Below are positions 51,735 through 61,301 of a stretch of DNA of 64,000 nucleotides, in pieces. The translations under genes and the position numbers were made by a program. Under the pieces are notes generated by a model. That model had not been told where the DNA came from. It saw nothing but the letters and a program-made list of their open reading frames with translations, and ran no database searches. Numbering within the stretch: the first letter of the stretch is position 1; every line of letters begins with the position of its first letter. The stretch comes from Urophycis tenuis (lineage: Eukaryota > Chordata > Actinopteri > Gadiformes > Phycidae). The DNA lies in assembly GCA_036785325.1 (NCBI GenBank), contig JAXIVH010000319.1:64501-128500 (forward strand). The letters run 5' to 3'.

Positions 51735-54623
51735 CATACACAGCAATATTGATAGAATATATATGAAAATTGAGAAATACTTCAAGATAACCTGAAATAG
51801 CGGCATTGGTGCTATTTTGATTGCATAAGTGCTTCTCTTTGGGGTTGTCTTGAACATGTCTTTCCTTCAACGCCAAGACATTCCATGCAACTAAGGGACT
51901 CAGTTGTCATACTTATTACCCTAACTTGAGCATTGACTTGTCTTTCTCAATTGAAGTAAGTGCTACGTGTTGGGGTAGTTTCACTTGACATGCACGACGA
52001 GACCGATGGAGTGTATCTGACCATTGACAAAAACTCCAAGATAACCTGAAATAGAAGCATTGGTGGTATTTTGATTCCGTAAGTGCTTCTCTTTGGGGTT
52101 GTCTTGAACGTGTCTCTGCTTCAACCCCAAGACATTCCATGCAACTAAGGGACCCAATTGTCATTTTTATTACCCTAACTTGAGCATTGACTTGCCTTGT
52201 TAAAATTTAGTAAGTGCTACTTGTTGGGGTAGTTTCACTTGACATGCACGACGAGACCGATGGAGTGTATCTGACCATTGACAAAAACTCCAAGATAACC
52301 TGAAATAGAGGCATTGGTGGTATTTTGATTCCGTAAGTGCTTCTCTTTGGGGTTGTCTTGAACGTGTCTCTGCTTTAACCCCAAGACATTCCATGCAACT
52401 AAGGGACTCAGTTGTCATACTTATTACCCTAACTTGAGCATTGACTTGTCTTTCTCAATTGAAGTAAGTGCTACTTGTTGGGGTAGTTTTACTTGACTTA
52501 AACAGCCTGATCAAGTGAATGCAAACAAAACTCGACAAATACAACAAGATAACCTTGAATAGAGGCATTGGTGGTATTTTGATTGCATAAGTGCTTCTCT
52601 TTGGGGTTGTCTTGAACATGTCTTTCCTTCAACGCCAAGACATTCCATGCAACTAAGGGACTCAGTTGTCATACTTATTACCCTAACTTGAGCATTGACT
52701 TGTCTTTCTCAATTGAAGTAAGTGCTACTTGTTGGGGTAGTTTCACTTGACATGCACGACGAGACCGATGGAGTGTATCTGACCATTGACAAAAACTCCA
52801 AGATAACCTGAAATAGAAGCATTGGTGGTATTTTGATTCCGTAAGTGCTTCTCTTTGGGGTTGTCTTGAACGTGTCTCTGCTTCAACCCCAAGACATTCC
52901 ATGCAACTAAGGGACCCAATTGTCATTTTTATTACCCTAACTTGAGCATTGACTTGCCTTGTTAAAATTTAGTAAGTGCTACTTGTTGGGGTAGTTTCAC
53001 TTGACATGCACGACGAGACCGATGGAGTGTATCTGACCATTGACAAAAACTCCAAGATAACCTGAAATAGAGGCATTGGTGGTATTTTGATTCCGTAAGT
53101 GCTTCTCTTTGGGGTTGTCTTGAACGTGTCTCTGCTTCAACCCCAAGACATTCCATGCAACTAAGGGACCCAGTTGTCATTTTTATTACCCTAACTTGAG
53201 CATTGACTTGCCTTGTTAAAATTTAGTAAGTGCTACTTGTTGGGGTAGTTTCACTTGACATGCACGACGAGACCGATGGAGTGTATCTGACCATTGACAA
53301 AAACTCCAAGATAACCTGAAATAGAGGCATTGGTGGTATTTTGATTCCGTAAGTGCTTCTCTTTGGGGTTGTCTTGAACGTGTCTCTGCTTCAACCCCAA
53401 GACATTCCATGCAACTAAGGGACTCAGTTGTCATCTTTATTACCCTAACTTGAGCATCGATTTTCCTTGTTAAAATTTAGTAAGTGCTACTTGTTGGGGT
53501 AGTTTCACTTGACATGCACGACGAGACCGATGGAGTGTATCTGACCATTGACAAAAACTCCAAGATAACCTGAAATAGAGGCATTGGTGGTATTTTGATT
53601 CCGTAAGTGCTTCTCTTTGGGGTTGTCTTGAACGTGTCTTTCCTTCAACGCCAAAGCATTATGTGAAACTAAGTGATAGATTCGTCATAACTATTACCCT
53701 AACTTGAGCTTCCACTTGTCTTTGTCAATTGAAGGAAGTGCTACTTGTTAGGGTAGTTTTACTTGACTTAAACAGCCTGATCCAGTGAATGCAAACAAAA
53801 CTCAACAAATACAACAAGATAACCTGAAATAGAGGCATTGATGGTATTTTGATTGCATAAGTGCTTCTCTTTGGTGTTGTCTTGAATGTGTCTCTCCTTC
53901 AACCCCAAGACATTCCATGCAACTAAGGGACTCAGTTGTCATCTTTATTACCCTAACTTGAGCATCGATTCTCCTTGTTAAAATTTAGTAAGTGCTACTT
54001 GTTGGGGTAGTTTCACTTGACATGCACGACGAGACCGATGGAGTGTATCTGACCATTGACAAAAACTCCAAGATAACCTGAAATAGAGGCATTGGTGGTA
54101 TTTTGATTCCGTAAGTGCTTCTCTTTGGGGTTGTCTTGAACGTGTCTTTCCTTCAACGCCAAAGCATTATGTGAAACTAAGTGATAGATTTGTCGTACTT
54201 ATTACCCTAACTTGAGCATTGACTTGTCTTTCTCAATTGAAGTAAGTGCTACTTGTTGGGGTAGTTTTACTTTATTTAAAAAGCCTGATCCAGTGAATGT
54301 AAACAAAACTTGACAAATACAACAAGATAACCTTGAATAGAGGCATTGGTGGTATTTTGATTGCATAAGTGCTTCTCTTTGGGGCTGTCTTGAATGTGTC
54401 TCTCCTTCAACCCCAAGACATTCCATGCAACTAAGGGACTCAGTTGTCATCTTTATTACCCTAACTTGAACATTGACTTGCCTTGTTAAAATTTAGTAAG
54501 TGCTACTTGTTGGGGTAGTTTCACTTGACATGCACGACGAGACCGATGTACTGTATCTATAACAGACGTATCTGACCATTGACAAACACTCCAAGATAAC
54601 CTGAAATAGAAGCATTGGTGGTA
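51735..54623 (+). repeat. Terminal anchorless tail of the array
   Basis: About eleven ordinary monomers with no anchor, ending at the array edge. Monomers here are mostly of the CGACGAGACCGATGG type in uninterrupted series, unlike the mixed order inside regular units. Confidence 0.85.
54493..54623 (+). repeat. Decayed edge monomer of the satellite
   Basis: The last partial monomer has an extra ~18 bp (GATGTACTGTATCTATAACA in place of GATGGAGTGTATC) and stops in the middle of GGTGGTATTTTG, continuing instead as AACATCCGGTAGCG of a different repeat. Edge monomers that escape homogenisation commonly diverge this way. Confidence 0.8.
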
Positions 54624-54747
54624 ACATCCGGTAGCGTTTTTGGTGGATTTCGGAAGCGTTCGGAGGCGGCTGTAGCACGTATTACATTAACGGTCAAGTA
54701 GTACACACTGAACAGAAATAGTATATACTGAGTTTTCGGATGCACCC
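54623..54747 (-). mobile_element. Truncated DNA-element fragment abutting the satellite
   Basis: About 125 bp that is the reverse complement of 61623-61737 apart from scattered differences (shared landmarks on this strand: AACATCCGGTAGCG, GCGTTCGGAGGCG, ACGGTCAAGTAGTAC, TCGGATGCACCC). The GGGTGCATCC end seems to be a true terminus in both copies. The other side is cut by the satellite here. The family is not classified; coding capacity is absent. Confidence 0.7.
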
Positions 54748-54780
54748 AGTGAGTGTGTGAAACAAGCAAAAGCAAAAGAC

Positions 54781-56733
54781 ATGGCTTTCTTCCTGCGACG
54801 TCAGGATTCTGAACCCAAACCTTCTTGGACCGTATTCAATCAGTCAGTCTCGTCAAAGGAACCAGAGCAGACAGCAGTAGGACATTTGCCAATAGTCGTT
54901 GCTCCAGCGCGATCATGATACACAGTTGTGAAGAGGTGCATGGCAATATCATCACATTTTGGCCAGGAGCATACTGTCATAACAGTGGACCAAGCTCTTT
55001 ACTGCAAGCTCATGGAACTGAAGTTGCGTGTTGAGGAATATCAGGGCAAGTTAATCCCTCGCCTTGGTGGACTTCATATTGCAATGAACTTCCTGAAGAC
55101 TATCGGAGATCACGTGGCTGGGTCTGGTCTAGCCTGAGAGTGGATTGCTGGGGGAGGGTGCTGTGCAGCTTGTCATGTCAGGGAAAGCATACAACAAGGG
55201 TATGAGCTCACAAACTGACCTTGCAGGCCCTATGGCAGCTTTTGTTGCCAACATTCCTCGCGTTTGCTTCAGAATCAAACAAGGAATAACTGCTATGGCT
55301 GCCGATGACAATCCTGAATTACTCAGTTGATAACATATCTGAAGCAGGGACAGTTTGACAGTCTCCTCAAAGATTTCATCACAAGTAAATCTGAAGATGT
55401 CAACTTTGTCTTCTGGTGGAACTACATGGATATGGTCTCAACACTGATGCAGTTTACACAAGCTCAGCGTGATGGACTCTGCCTGGACTCTGATGGATTT
55501 TGCCATAATTAATGCGATATGACCACCTGAACTATGCAAGATGGGGGTCACTGTATATTGCTGAGATGCACCAACTCCCAGAACCTGTAATATCGGAGTT
55601 CCAAAGGGGCAACTTTGTTGTAAACTGTCCGATCAACGATTCAGCCAGGTCGATCCAGACCAAGCAATGGAGTGGGTCAACGGAACAGGGAAAAAAGGAG
55701 GGGGGATCATTGGCTAAGACACCTTCAGCCCTTTCCAGGTGGACACTCTCCTACAACATGAGGTCCCATGTAGCAGAAGAGACACATTTGATGTTCAGCA
55801 ACACATCTGAGAAAACCTACGTCCACAATGAAGCTACCAAATCCCATGAAAAGAGAGGCATGACGAGGTGAAATGGCATTGGTTTTAGGCTTCAAAGGAT
55901 TCAAGGTGTTTGATTCATTCTCACCAGGCTTATAGCAAAATCTCGCCACAAAAGACATTGCCACAGAGGCTATCCAAAGCTTATTACTTTCTGCCAAAGA
56001 CCTAGGACAAAAAAAGTGAAGGATGAGAAAAGGATGATTGTTCCTGAGGACAAAGGTGAACCAGAGGTCCCAATCCATGCAACCCTACTTAAGAGCAAAG
56101 CTCAAACATTTGCATCTCTGTATGAAGTGACCAAAAATCCTAAAATCAAAGAAAACAGAACCGTCATAAAGGCTGACCGAAACGTCCTCAAACGACTTTT
56201 TACGGCCTATGAGGCAGGTTGTCCAGTTGACAACCTTCGAAATTCTTCCAGTTCCCATATCCCTTGCTTAAATGGATGGGACACTTCGCACTGGAAACAA
56301 GTCTGCATTGGTAAATAAGTTAACTGAAGACATAGTCTGTCCTGAGGCTATTGAACTTCCCGACATGTCATTTTGCCTCATCATAGATGTACAGGCGCTA
56401 GTGGTTGCCCTAGGAAAGCCAGACGAAGCAGTAAAATTTGGGGATTTGGCCGACACATTTGTCAGAGCAGTATTGAAAGCAGGATGTTCCTGTAAACGGA
56501 TAGACGTTGTGTTTGACAGATACAGAGAAGAGACCATCAAGGGTGCTACCAGGACACGACGCACAAAAGCAGCTCTACCAATCAGACGACTTATTGGGGG
56601 TCGTGATGTGCCTCTGAACAAACTTCCTGTCCCTCCCTGTGAACGAGAAGGTGTCTTGCACCTCCGCCTCACATACGGGATGGGACGCCAAGGAGTTTTG
56701 AATTGGAGAAAGCGGGCCACTCAGAGAACTTAA
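54781..56733 (+). pseudogene. Degenerate copy of a multi-copy uncharacterised ORF family
   Basis: Conserved-looking peptide blocks lie in order but in changing frames. From 54781 comes PSWTVFNQSVSSKEPEQTA, then an in-frame TGA at 54916, then the same frame with QEHTVITVDQALYCKLMELK to a TGA at 55135. Next are GEGAVQLVMSGKAYNKG, HKLTLQALWQLLLPTFLAF (stopped by TAA at 55287), FVFWWNYMDMVSTLMQF, RYDHLNYARWGSLYIAEMHQ, VDPDQAMEWVNGTGKKGGG and TPSALSRWTLSYNMRSH. After a TAG near 55931 come FASLYEVTKNPKIKENRTVI and, from 56272, DGTLRTGNKSALVNKLTEDI with RIDVVFDRYREE. The end after GRDVPL does not look like the family's continuation, suggesting 3' truncation. From memory this is a repetitive family annotated only as 'uncharacterized protein' in fish and marine invertebrates. 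The last block (IID-x-QALV, FDRYR) faintly recalls PIN/FEN-type nucleases, a weak inference. At least six frame changes make it non-functional. Confidence 0.72.
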
Positions 56734-57110
56734 GTGCAAAAGATTGTGTAGGTTTATTTTCAGTGCTACCGTGAAAAAAGGAAAAACAAAATAAAAGAAA
56801 ACAAAGATGAACCTTTGGCCACTCATAGGCACTACAACTCAAGTTTTACAAGTTTTTGGGCAGACAGTCAAAACACAGCCTCTCAGCAAGCTGACTTATA
56901 CCATACTGTCCACCCCGACTTCCCTACCCAGTCTCCCCACTAGCTTTAAATAACCCTCCCAATGAGCTACTAAGGGTGATTCCACTGGGAGAGGTAACCC
57001 ATCTAAATGCATAATCATCATAACAGACATAAACAGATTTAACCTCACATCACCCATAATGCACACAAATCCCCATAAACATACTCTTTAAATACATCAC
57101 CTAAGTAATA
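56734..57110. other. Unassigned spacer between pseudogene and DNA element
   Basis: About 377 bp of AT-rich sequence with short A-rich runs (around 56775-56805). I see no ORF, RNA gene, terminal repeat or satellite similarity. Confidence 0.5.
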
Positions 57111-57245
57111 CAGGGTTCCCCCAGGATTTTTAATCTTAAATTTAAGACTTTTTAAGACCTTTTTAAGACCACTTTGAATGAAATTTAAGACCAACATCGC
57201 ACCTTCCCTGGTATGCATATTCAAATTGACGTATTTGAATATAAT

Positions 57246-57321
57246 AATTATTATTGAATGTACACATTTGCATATTCATATGCAATTATTATTGAATGTA
57301 TACATTTGCATATTCATATGC
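57246..57321 (+). repeat. Tandem duplication of a 38-bp AT-rich unit
   Basis: Two adjacent 38-bp copies beginning AATTATTATTGAATGTA and ending ATTCATATGC differ at one base (ACAC versus ATAC). Confidence 0.85.
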
Positions 57322-57786
57322 AAAATTCAAACACCTATGCATTATATAATGTATTCTGTCATACAATATCACAGTGCCCTGTAACCACTTTTTTTGTATC
57401 ATGCTTTGGGGTGGGGGATTATTGGATTGAACAAGTTGCTGATATAACAGTTTACACTATATGCATTTTGATATGAAAAGGCAACAGCTTTTTTTTTATT
57501 TGTTTTACATTTTGTCAATCTTAACAGTAAAAGGCTAATACTGTGTAAGATTATAGAAAGCCTATTCATTATTTCACAGTTCTGTTTTCCATGCAGTTTG
57601 TTGCCAGACTGAAAAGTTACTAACAAAACTATACTAGACAAATTGCAAATAACTTGTTCAGCTCAGTTGTTTTAAGAATCTCAATTCTGATCTAGGAAAT
57701 GCACCAAAGCAACTAAGAAATCGTGATGACTCACTCACTCAATATGGACAAAAACGATGTCCTCTAGATGGCAGTAGTGCATCTAT

Positions 57787-57809
57787 CCCCCCCCCCCCCC
57801 CCCCCCCCC
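57787..57809 (+). repeat. Poly-C tract, 23 bp
   Basis: An uninterrupted run of 23 C. Length in homopolymers is error-prone in sequencing. Confidence 0.9.
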
Positions 57810-57904
57810 ATGCTAACATGAGAATAATGGTACAGCCCTGTTTACCATTTTATAAAGTAGCCTAGTGCTGTAGCTGTAGCACGGGTATGCTCTGCCTATA
57901 AGTC

Positions 57905-58095
57905 TATGAATGTTCTCAGTCATCCAGGTCATGTTTAATCCGGCCAACAATTAAATCGAACGCAACTGGACTTAGATTTGTCTGTGAAGACATTTCGCCT
58001 CTTATCGGATCCAAGCGGCTTCATCAGCTTCATCAGCTTCATCAGTTCGTAACACGTTGCGTTACGAACTGATGAAGGCGCTTGGATCCCGCTTG
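57905..58095. repeat. Nested dispersed repeat fragment, fish-type
   Basis: The stretch from TGAATGTTCTCAGTCATCC through CAACTGGACTTAGATTTG and GAAGACATTTCGCCTCTTAT resembles a dispersed repeat I associate with many teleost genomes (a remembered pattern, not checked). It lies inside the 57111-58455 element and ends in the palindrome below. Confidence 0.45.
58007..58089. repeat. Snap-back palindrome with internal 9-bp tandem repeat
   Basis: A perfect 17-bp inverted repeat (CTTCATCAGTTCGTAAC at 58037-58053 against 58061-58077, 7-base loop) is nested inside an outer pair, GGATCCAAGC at 58007 and GCTTGGATCC at 58080. The left side also holds about three tandem TCATCAGCT units, absent on the right, so the two sides differ in length. 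Confidence 0.85.
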
Positions 58096-58455
58096 GATCT
58101 CTGTTTTACCCTTAGGTTACAGGTTCCGTGGGTGATCGTGACTGAGATGATTTCACTTCGCGCGCAGTAGCGCGCGCGAGCAAAGACAGTACAATGCAGC
58201 TAGGGGGTGTCAGCGTCTCAGCCAATGAATCTGTACAGGTTGTAACCTAGCCTGCTAAGATGCGACGTTTGGGTACACGTCGTAACAACGAACAATAAAT
58301 AAATGTTATGGCGCCGTATCAAATAAAAATAAAATTTAAGACCTGTAAATGAAATTTAAGACCTGTGAACAAAATTCAATACCTTTTCAAGGCCTTAATT
58401 TCTGAATACAAAATGTAAGACTTTTTCACGTTTTTAAGACCTTGCTGGAACCCTG

Positions 58456-58542
58456 TAATAGGGATAACACACAAAATTATTCTCGCCAACTAACCACCCC
58501 CGGCGTCAGCCAACCCAATTACACTGTTCCGGGACAGGCAAT
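58456..58542. other. Short spacer before the hAT terminus
   Basis: Eighty-seven bases between two transposons with no recognisable feature. The eight bases before 58543 would be one copy of the hAT target duplication, but the other end is outside the window. Confidence 0.4.
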
Positions 58543-58681
58543 TAGGGTTGGGTATCGTTTGGGTTTTATCCGATACCGGTGCCTACTCGGTACTTTTTAA
58601 ACGGATCCGGTGCTAAAACTGTCCTCGAACCGGTGCTTAAAAAAACGAAACCGCACACACTTTGTCAAAAAACAATACCCT

Positions 58682-58687
58682 TTTATT
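58682..58687 (-). promoter_or_regulatory. Candidate polyadenylation signal for the hAT transposase
   Basis: AATAAA on the - strand about 220 bp after the stop codon and about 140 bp before the transposon end. Confidence 0.45.
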
Positions 58688-58906
58688 TCAAAATAACACA
58701 CAATATAAATAAAGCAATATAATTTAAAATAATACAAAATAAGAATTCACATTTACATTTAGTCACATCAAATAAAACAATATTGTATCAAATATAAATA
58801 CAGAAATGAACAACTTAAATATTAAAATAGACACATATATAAAACACAAATATTGCACAACAGTAGTGCACATTTAAAAAAGCTTTTTGTGACTGGTGAG
58901 GACACT

Positions 58907-59239
58907 TTACATTAGTGTTTGACAGTTCTTCAGCAAGAATATCACCAGGTTGGCCTTCTCTGACAACATACGACATCTTTCCTGACTTGTGTGCTGCACA
59001 CACAAATAATTCTCTGACAGGAGAGACAAATTAGGGAGGGTATCCCTCTTAACCCCCCACCAGGCCACAGGGTCTTGTCCAGGTGGGATGGCTGGCAGGC
59101 CTTTGTAGATCTCTATCTCTTTCTGGACCTGCTCTGTGATGGAGAGGGCACTGCTTGTGGTCCGAGTTGCATGGAGAAGTTCTCCGTCTTCATTCTCAAA
59201 CAAATGCTCCAAGGCTCACATCTTGTGAGCTCCTCTTGG
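58907..59239 (-). pseudogene. hAT exon 8: dimerisation domain with deletion
   Basis: After the acceptor TTTCAG the frame reads PRGAHKM, TGA at 59216-59218, then ALEHLFENEDGELL, VQKEIEIYKGLPAIPPGQDP, VAWWGVKRDTLPNLSLLSEN and YLCVQHTSQERCRMLSEKAN, ending VIFLLKNCQTLM and TAA. WW, LPNLSLL and the final helix are normal for hAT C-termini. The SERVFSTAGD-like segment expected after VQATS is absent, an in-frame loss of about 16 codons near 58975-58985. That motif is part of the dimer interface. Confidence 0.84.
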
Positions 59240-59322
59240 CTGAAAAATACAAACACGTTTAGTATAGCACAAAAAACAACTATTCATTGTAGACTAGATA
59301 GATAGTATGTGGTTGAACTTAC

Positions 59323-59406
59323 ATTTCTGCCTGCTTGGTCCTCTCCCACCTCATCAACTTCACCATCACCTTCTACTTCACTCTGAAGAGAGTCCTCTAT
59401 TAGAAG
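59323..59406 (-). pseudogene. hAT exon 7: short acidic exon
   Basis: Eighty-four bases encoding LLIEDSLQSEVEGDGEVDEV and GEDQAGRN, an acidic low-complexity linker before the dimerisation domain. Acceptor CTACAG, donor AAT|GTAAGT. Confidence 0.72.
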
Positions 59407-59452
59407 CTGTAGACACAAACAGATTGTCCATACAACAGCAATACTTAATTAC

Positions 59453-60705
59453 TAGGGATCGACCGATATGCTTTTTTCAGGGCCGATACCGATATCAATT
59501 ATTACCAAAAAAGGAGTCCGATAACCGATATGTAAAACCGATATGTCAGTTGTCAAAAAAGGGGGGTAGATAGTAAAGGCAATATGCAGCAGAAATGTAA
59601 TTCAAAAGCATTAATTGTTTTTATTTTGTTACACAAAGTGTAGGGAGCCGCCTGCAGCATTTAAGAAAATATGCATATAAAGTAAAATCAAACACAGGAA
59701 TGGAAAACGTAAATCATATCACTCCCTGATGTTTAATGAACGGAAAATGAGATTGTTTCATTATCACTGACACAATCTGACAATTCAAATCACAAAAAGA
59801 GCTTTCCATAATGAAATTAATTCAAAAAAGTTAGTTATAAGTTAAACACAAACTAATGAATTAATTGAATAAATAAAATCACTCCCTGTAGATTAATGAA
59901 CGAAAAAATGGCAAAACAAAACCATTTTGGTTTACTCAAGTCTAGTATTCCCAATTTAGCAAGAGAAAGTGAGTAAAATGTAACAAATGATATCGCTGGT
60001 GTTTCACAGAATTTTAGCTGGGACAGATAACTTCTACTTGGTAGGCAGATATAAAATAACGAGTGACTTCAGGCGAACCCCGCTCCCTCCGTTGCGGACA
60101 CTGATATAACTCACAAGAAAACGAAATTATCCCAAATTATTTCAATACAAATATATGGTTATAATCATGAATATATGTTGACAAGAGTCAAATATATGTA
60201 TTGGGCTTGTAAGTAATATTCAGAAATAACATTTTAGCTTTTGTATGGTCACTATAACATGCCGGCCGGCGGGGGCCGTTACAGGAGAATAAAGGACGGC
60301 CGTCGACGGCCGCTATGGGGTATATAGAGGGTTATGGGTCCGGATGAAAGAGAATAGCTTACAAAGTGGTGTTATTGCAACTTTTGTAAATAGCTCCGTA
60401 GCGTTGAAGCCCAGTCTGCTACTGCCTCGCTGAGAAGCCAAACTGTTCTGTGCAGTTTTCCATCCTGATTGGCTGGATCCGTGCTCACTAACAAATCAGA
60501 TGGTGTGGTGGGCGGGACAATGCTATCGACCACAGAGTGGCAAACGCAGGGAGTGAGAGACGCTTTACAGACAAAGTAGCGCGTTTCATTCTTTATCCAT
60601 TTCAATATCGGCTTATCGGTGGAAAAAATGACCGATACCGATGATTATAAAAATGCTAAATATCGGCCATAATAATCGGCCCGGCAGATAATTGGTCGAT
60701 CCCTA
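59453..60705. mobile_element. Non-autonomous hAT element in transposase intron 6
   Basis: The left end TAGGGATCGACC and right end GGTCGATCCCTA are perfect 12-bp inverted repeats, flanked by the 8-bp direct repeat TTAATTAC (59445-59452 and 60706-60713), the target-duplication length of hAT elements. Subterminal regions are packed with CCGATA and TATCGG motifs. No transposase is present in the 1253 bp. The interior holds two related stretches about 165 bp apart (around 59715 and 59880, CACTCCCTG...TTAATGAACG) and a GC-rich patch near 60260-60315. Removing the element and one target copy leaves an intron of about 128 bp. Confidence 0.93.
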
Positions 60706-60795
60706 TTAATTACAGAAACATGGGCATGGACATAGTGCATATGAAAAAAGATGAGCAATTAGTACACGGTCCCTGACAAACATGCAGTATAATAC

Positions 60796-60930
60796 CTGAG
60801 CTGCAGTGGCATTCTCAATTCCTGCTTTCTCAAGCCTTGCCCACGCTTCCGCAACACCAACTTCCAGTCTGCCTTTAAAGCGAGGGTCCATCAAGGTGGC
60901 CTCCCTAAGGAAGTCTTGAATGTCCTGATC
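60796..60930 (-). pseudogene. hAT exon 6: LDPRFK-like segment
   Basis: Encodes DQDIQDFLREATLMDPRFKG, with MDPRFK corresponding to the common hAT LDPRFK motif, followed by a predicted helix (EAWARLEKAGIEN). Acceptor TTACAG, donor CAG|GTATTA. The intron after it contains the 59453-60705 insertion. Confidence 0.82.
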
Positions 60931-61026
60931 CTGTAATGCAAACATGGTTTAGTGTCTAATATTGTTAATGGTGTAGTTTGCCTACTTTCTTTGTGAACAG
61001 AGATATTGGCTGCAAATGGATAGTAC

Positions 61027-61258
61027 CTGGTATCTTCTTTCAAGATCTTCCCGGACCTTTTCTTTTATGGCAGCCATAAAAAGGTTGTCATCATTGGCAG
61101 TGGAATAGTGAGCCTCAAGCTTTGTGAGGATCGGGATTATTTGGCTGCATGTGGGGAACTTGTCGCTTGACACGCAGAGTGTTGAAGTATGCAAGACCTT
61201 CATTGCCTTCATAAACTCCTCTGCCTTCTCAAAGTCACTCTCGTTGAGCCTTTGTAGT
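61027..61258 (-). pseudogene. hAT exon 5: helical insertion domain
   Basis: Encodes RLQRLNESDFEKAEEFMKAM, then KVLHTSTLCVSSDKFPTCSQ, IIPILTKLEAHYSTANDDN and LFMAAIKEKVREDLERRYQ. This matches the helical domain splitting the RNase H fold of hAT enzymes. No stop is present. Its upstream intron holds the 61302-62006 element. Confidence 0.83.
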
Positions 61259-61301
61259 CTATCGAACATAAACAATAATGTTAAGAACAAAAGGTAAATT
61301 A

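Larger units (their letters stand above)
1..54623 (+). repeat. Satellite array of 254-bp monomers organised in higher-order repeats
   Basis: The same sequence blocks recur every 254 bp across this span, always in one orientation (for example the blocks containing CCAAGACATTCCATGCAAC, TTACCCTAACTTGAGCATTG and GTAAGTGCTACTTGTTGGGG). Monomer variants alternate in a fixed order, and a long 'anchor' monomer closes most groups, giving higher-order units of 0.8-2.9 kb listed separately. The array begins before the window and ends in a decayed monomer at 54623. Multi-kilobase satellite with higher-order organisation is typical of centromeric, pericentromeric or other heterochromatic blocks; which one applies here cannot be told from sequence alone. 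I found no match to a CENP-B box. Monomer length (3x84+2) argues against a coding repeat. Confidence 0.97.
57111..58455. mobile_element. Non-autonomous DNA transposon, CAGGGTTCC termini
   Basis: The left end starts CAGGGTTCCCCCAGG and the right end, read on the other strand, starts CAGGGTTCCAGCAAGG, so the termini are inverted repeats. Both subterminal regions carry several copies of AAATTTAAGACC or TTTTTAAGACC. TAATA flanks both ends, compatible with a 5-bp target duplication; I could not make an 8-bp duplication fit. No transposase ORF is present in the 1345 bp. Superfamily is uncertain. The interior holds a tandem duplication, a poly-C run and a snap-back palindrome, listed separately. Confidence 0.7.

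Noticed and set aside
1..54623. CCCTAA in every monomer as a telomere-like repeat
   Set aside because: It is a single hexamer within TTACCCTAACTTGAG per 254 bp, with no tandem telomeric units.
1..54623. CRISPR-like array
   Set aside because: Repeats are long, contiguous and without unique spacers, and the surrounding sequence is eukaryotic.
55725..56078. 117-codon - strand ORF opposite the pseudogene
   Set aside because: It overlaps conserved + strand blocks such as TPSALSRWTLSYNMRSH and looks like a shadow frame.
56268..56720. 150-codon - strand ORF opposite the pseudogene
   Set aside because: It is antisense to the recognisable + strand block (DGTLRTGNKS...FDRYREE) and shows no domain of its own.
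58815..59003. 62-codon - strand ORF overlapping hAT exon 8
   Set aside because: It is in a different frame from the hAT dimerisation domain, which explains this DNA better.
60459..60480. Similarity of CCATCCTGATTGGCTGGATC to the anchor's CCATCCTGATTGCTTGGGTC
   Set aside because: The match is about 20 bp with several mismatches and does not extend; not enough to claim that the anchor derives from this element.
60372..60605. 77-codon - strand ORF inside the 59453-60705 element
   Set aside because: It lies wholly within a non-autonomous element with no transposase motifs; likely chance.
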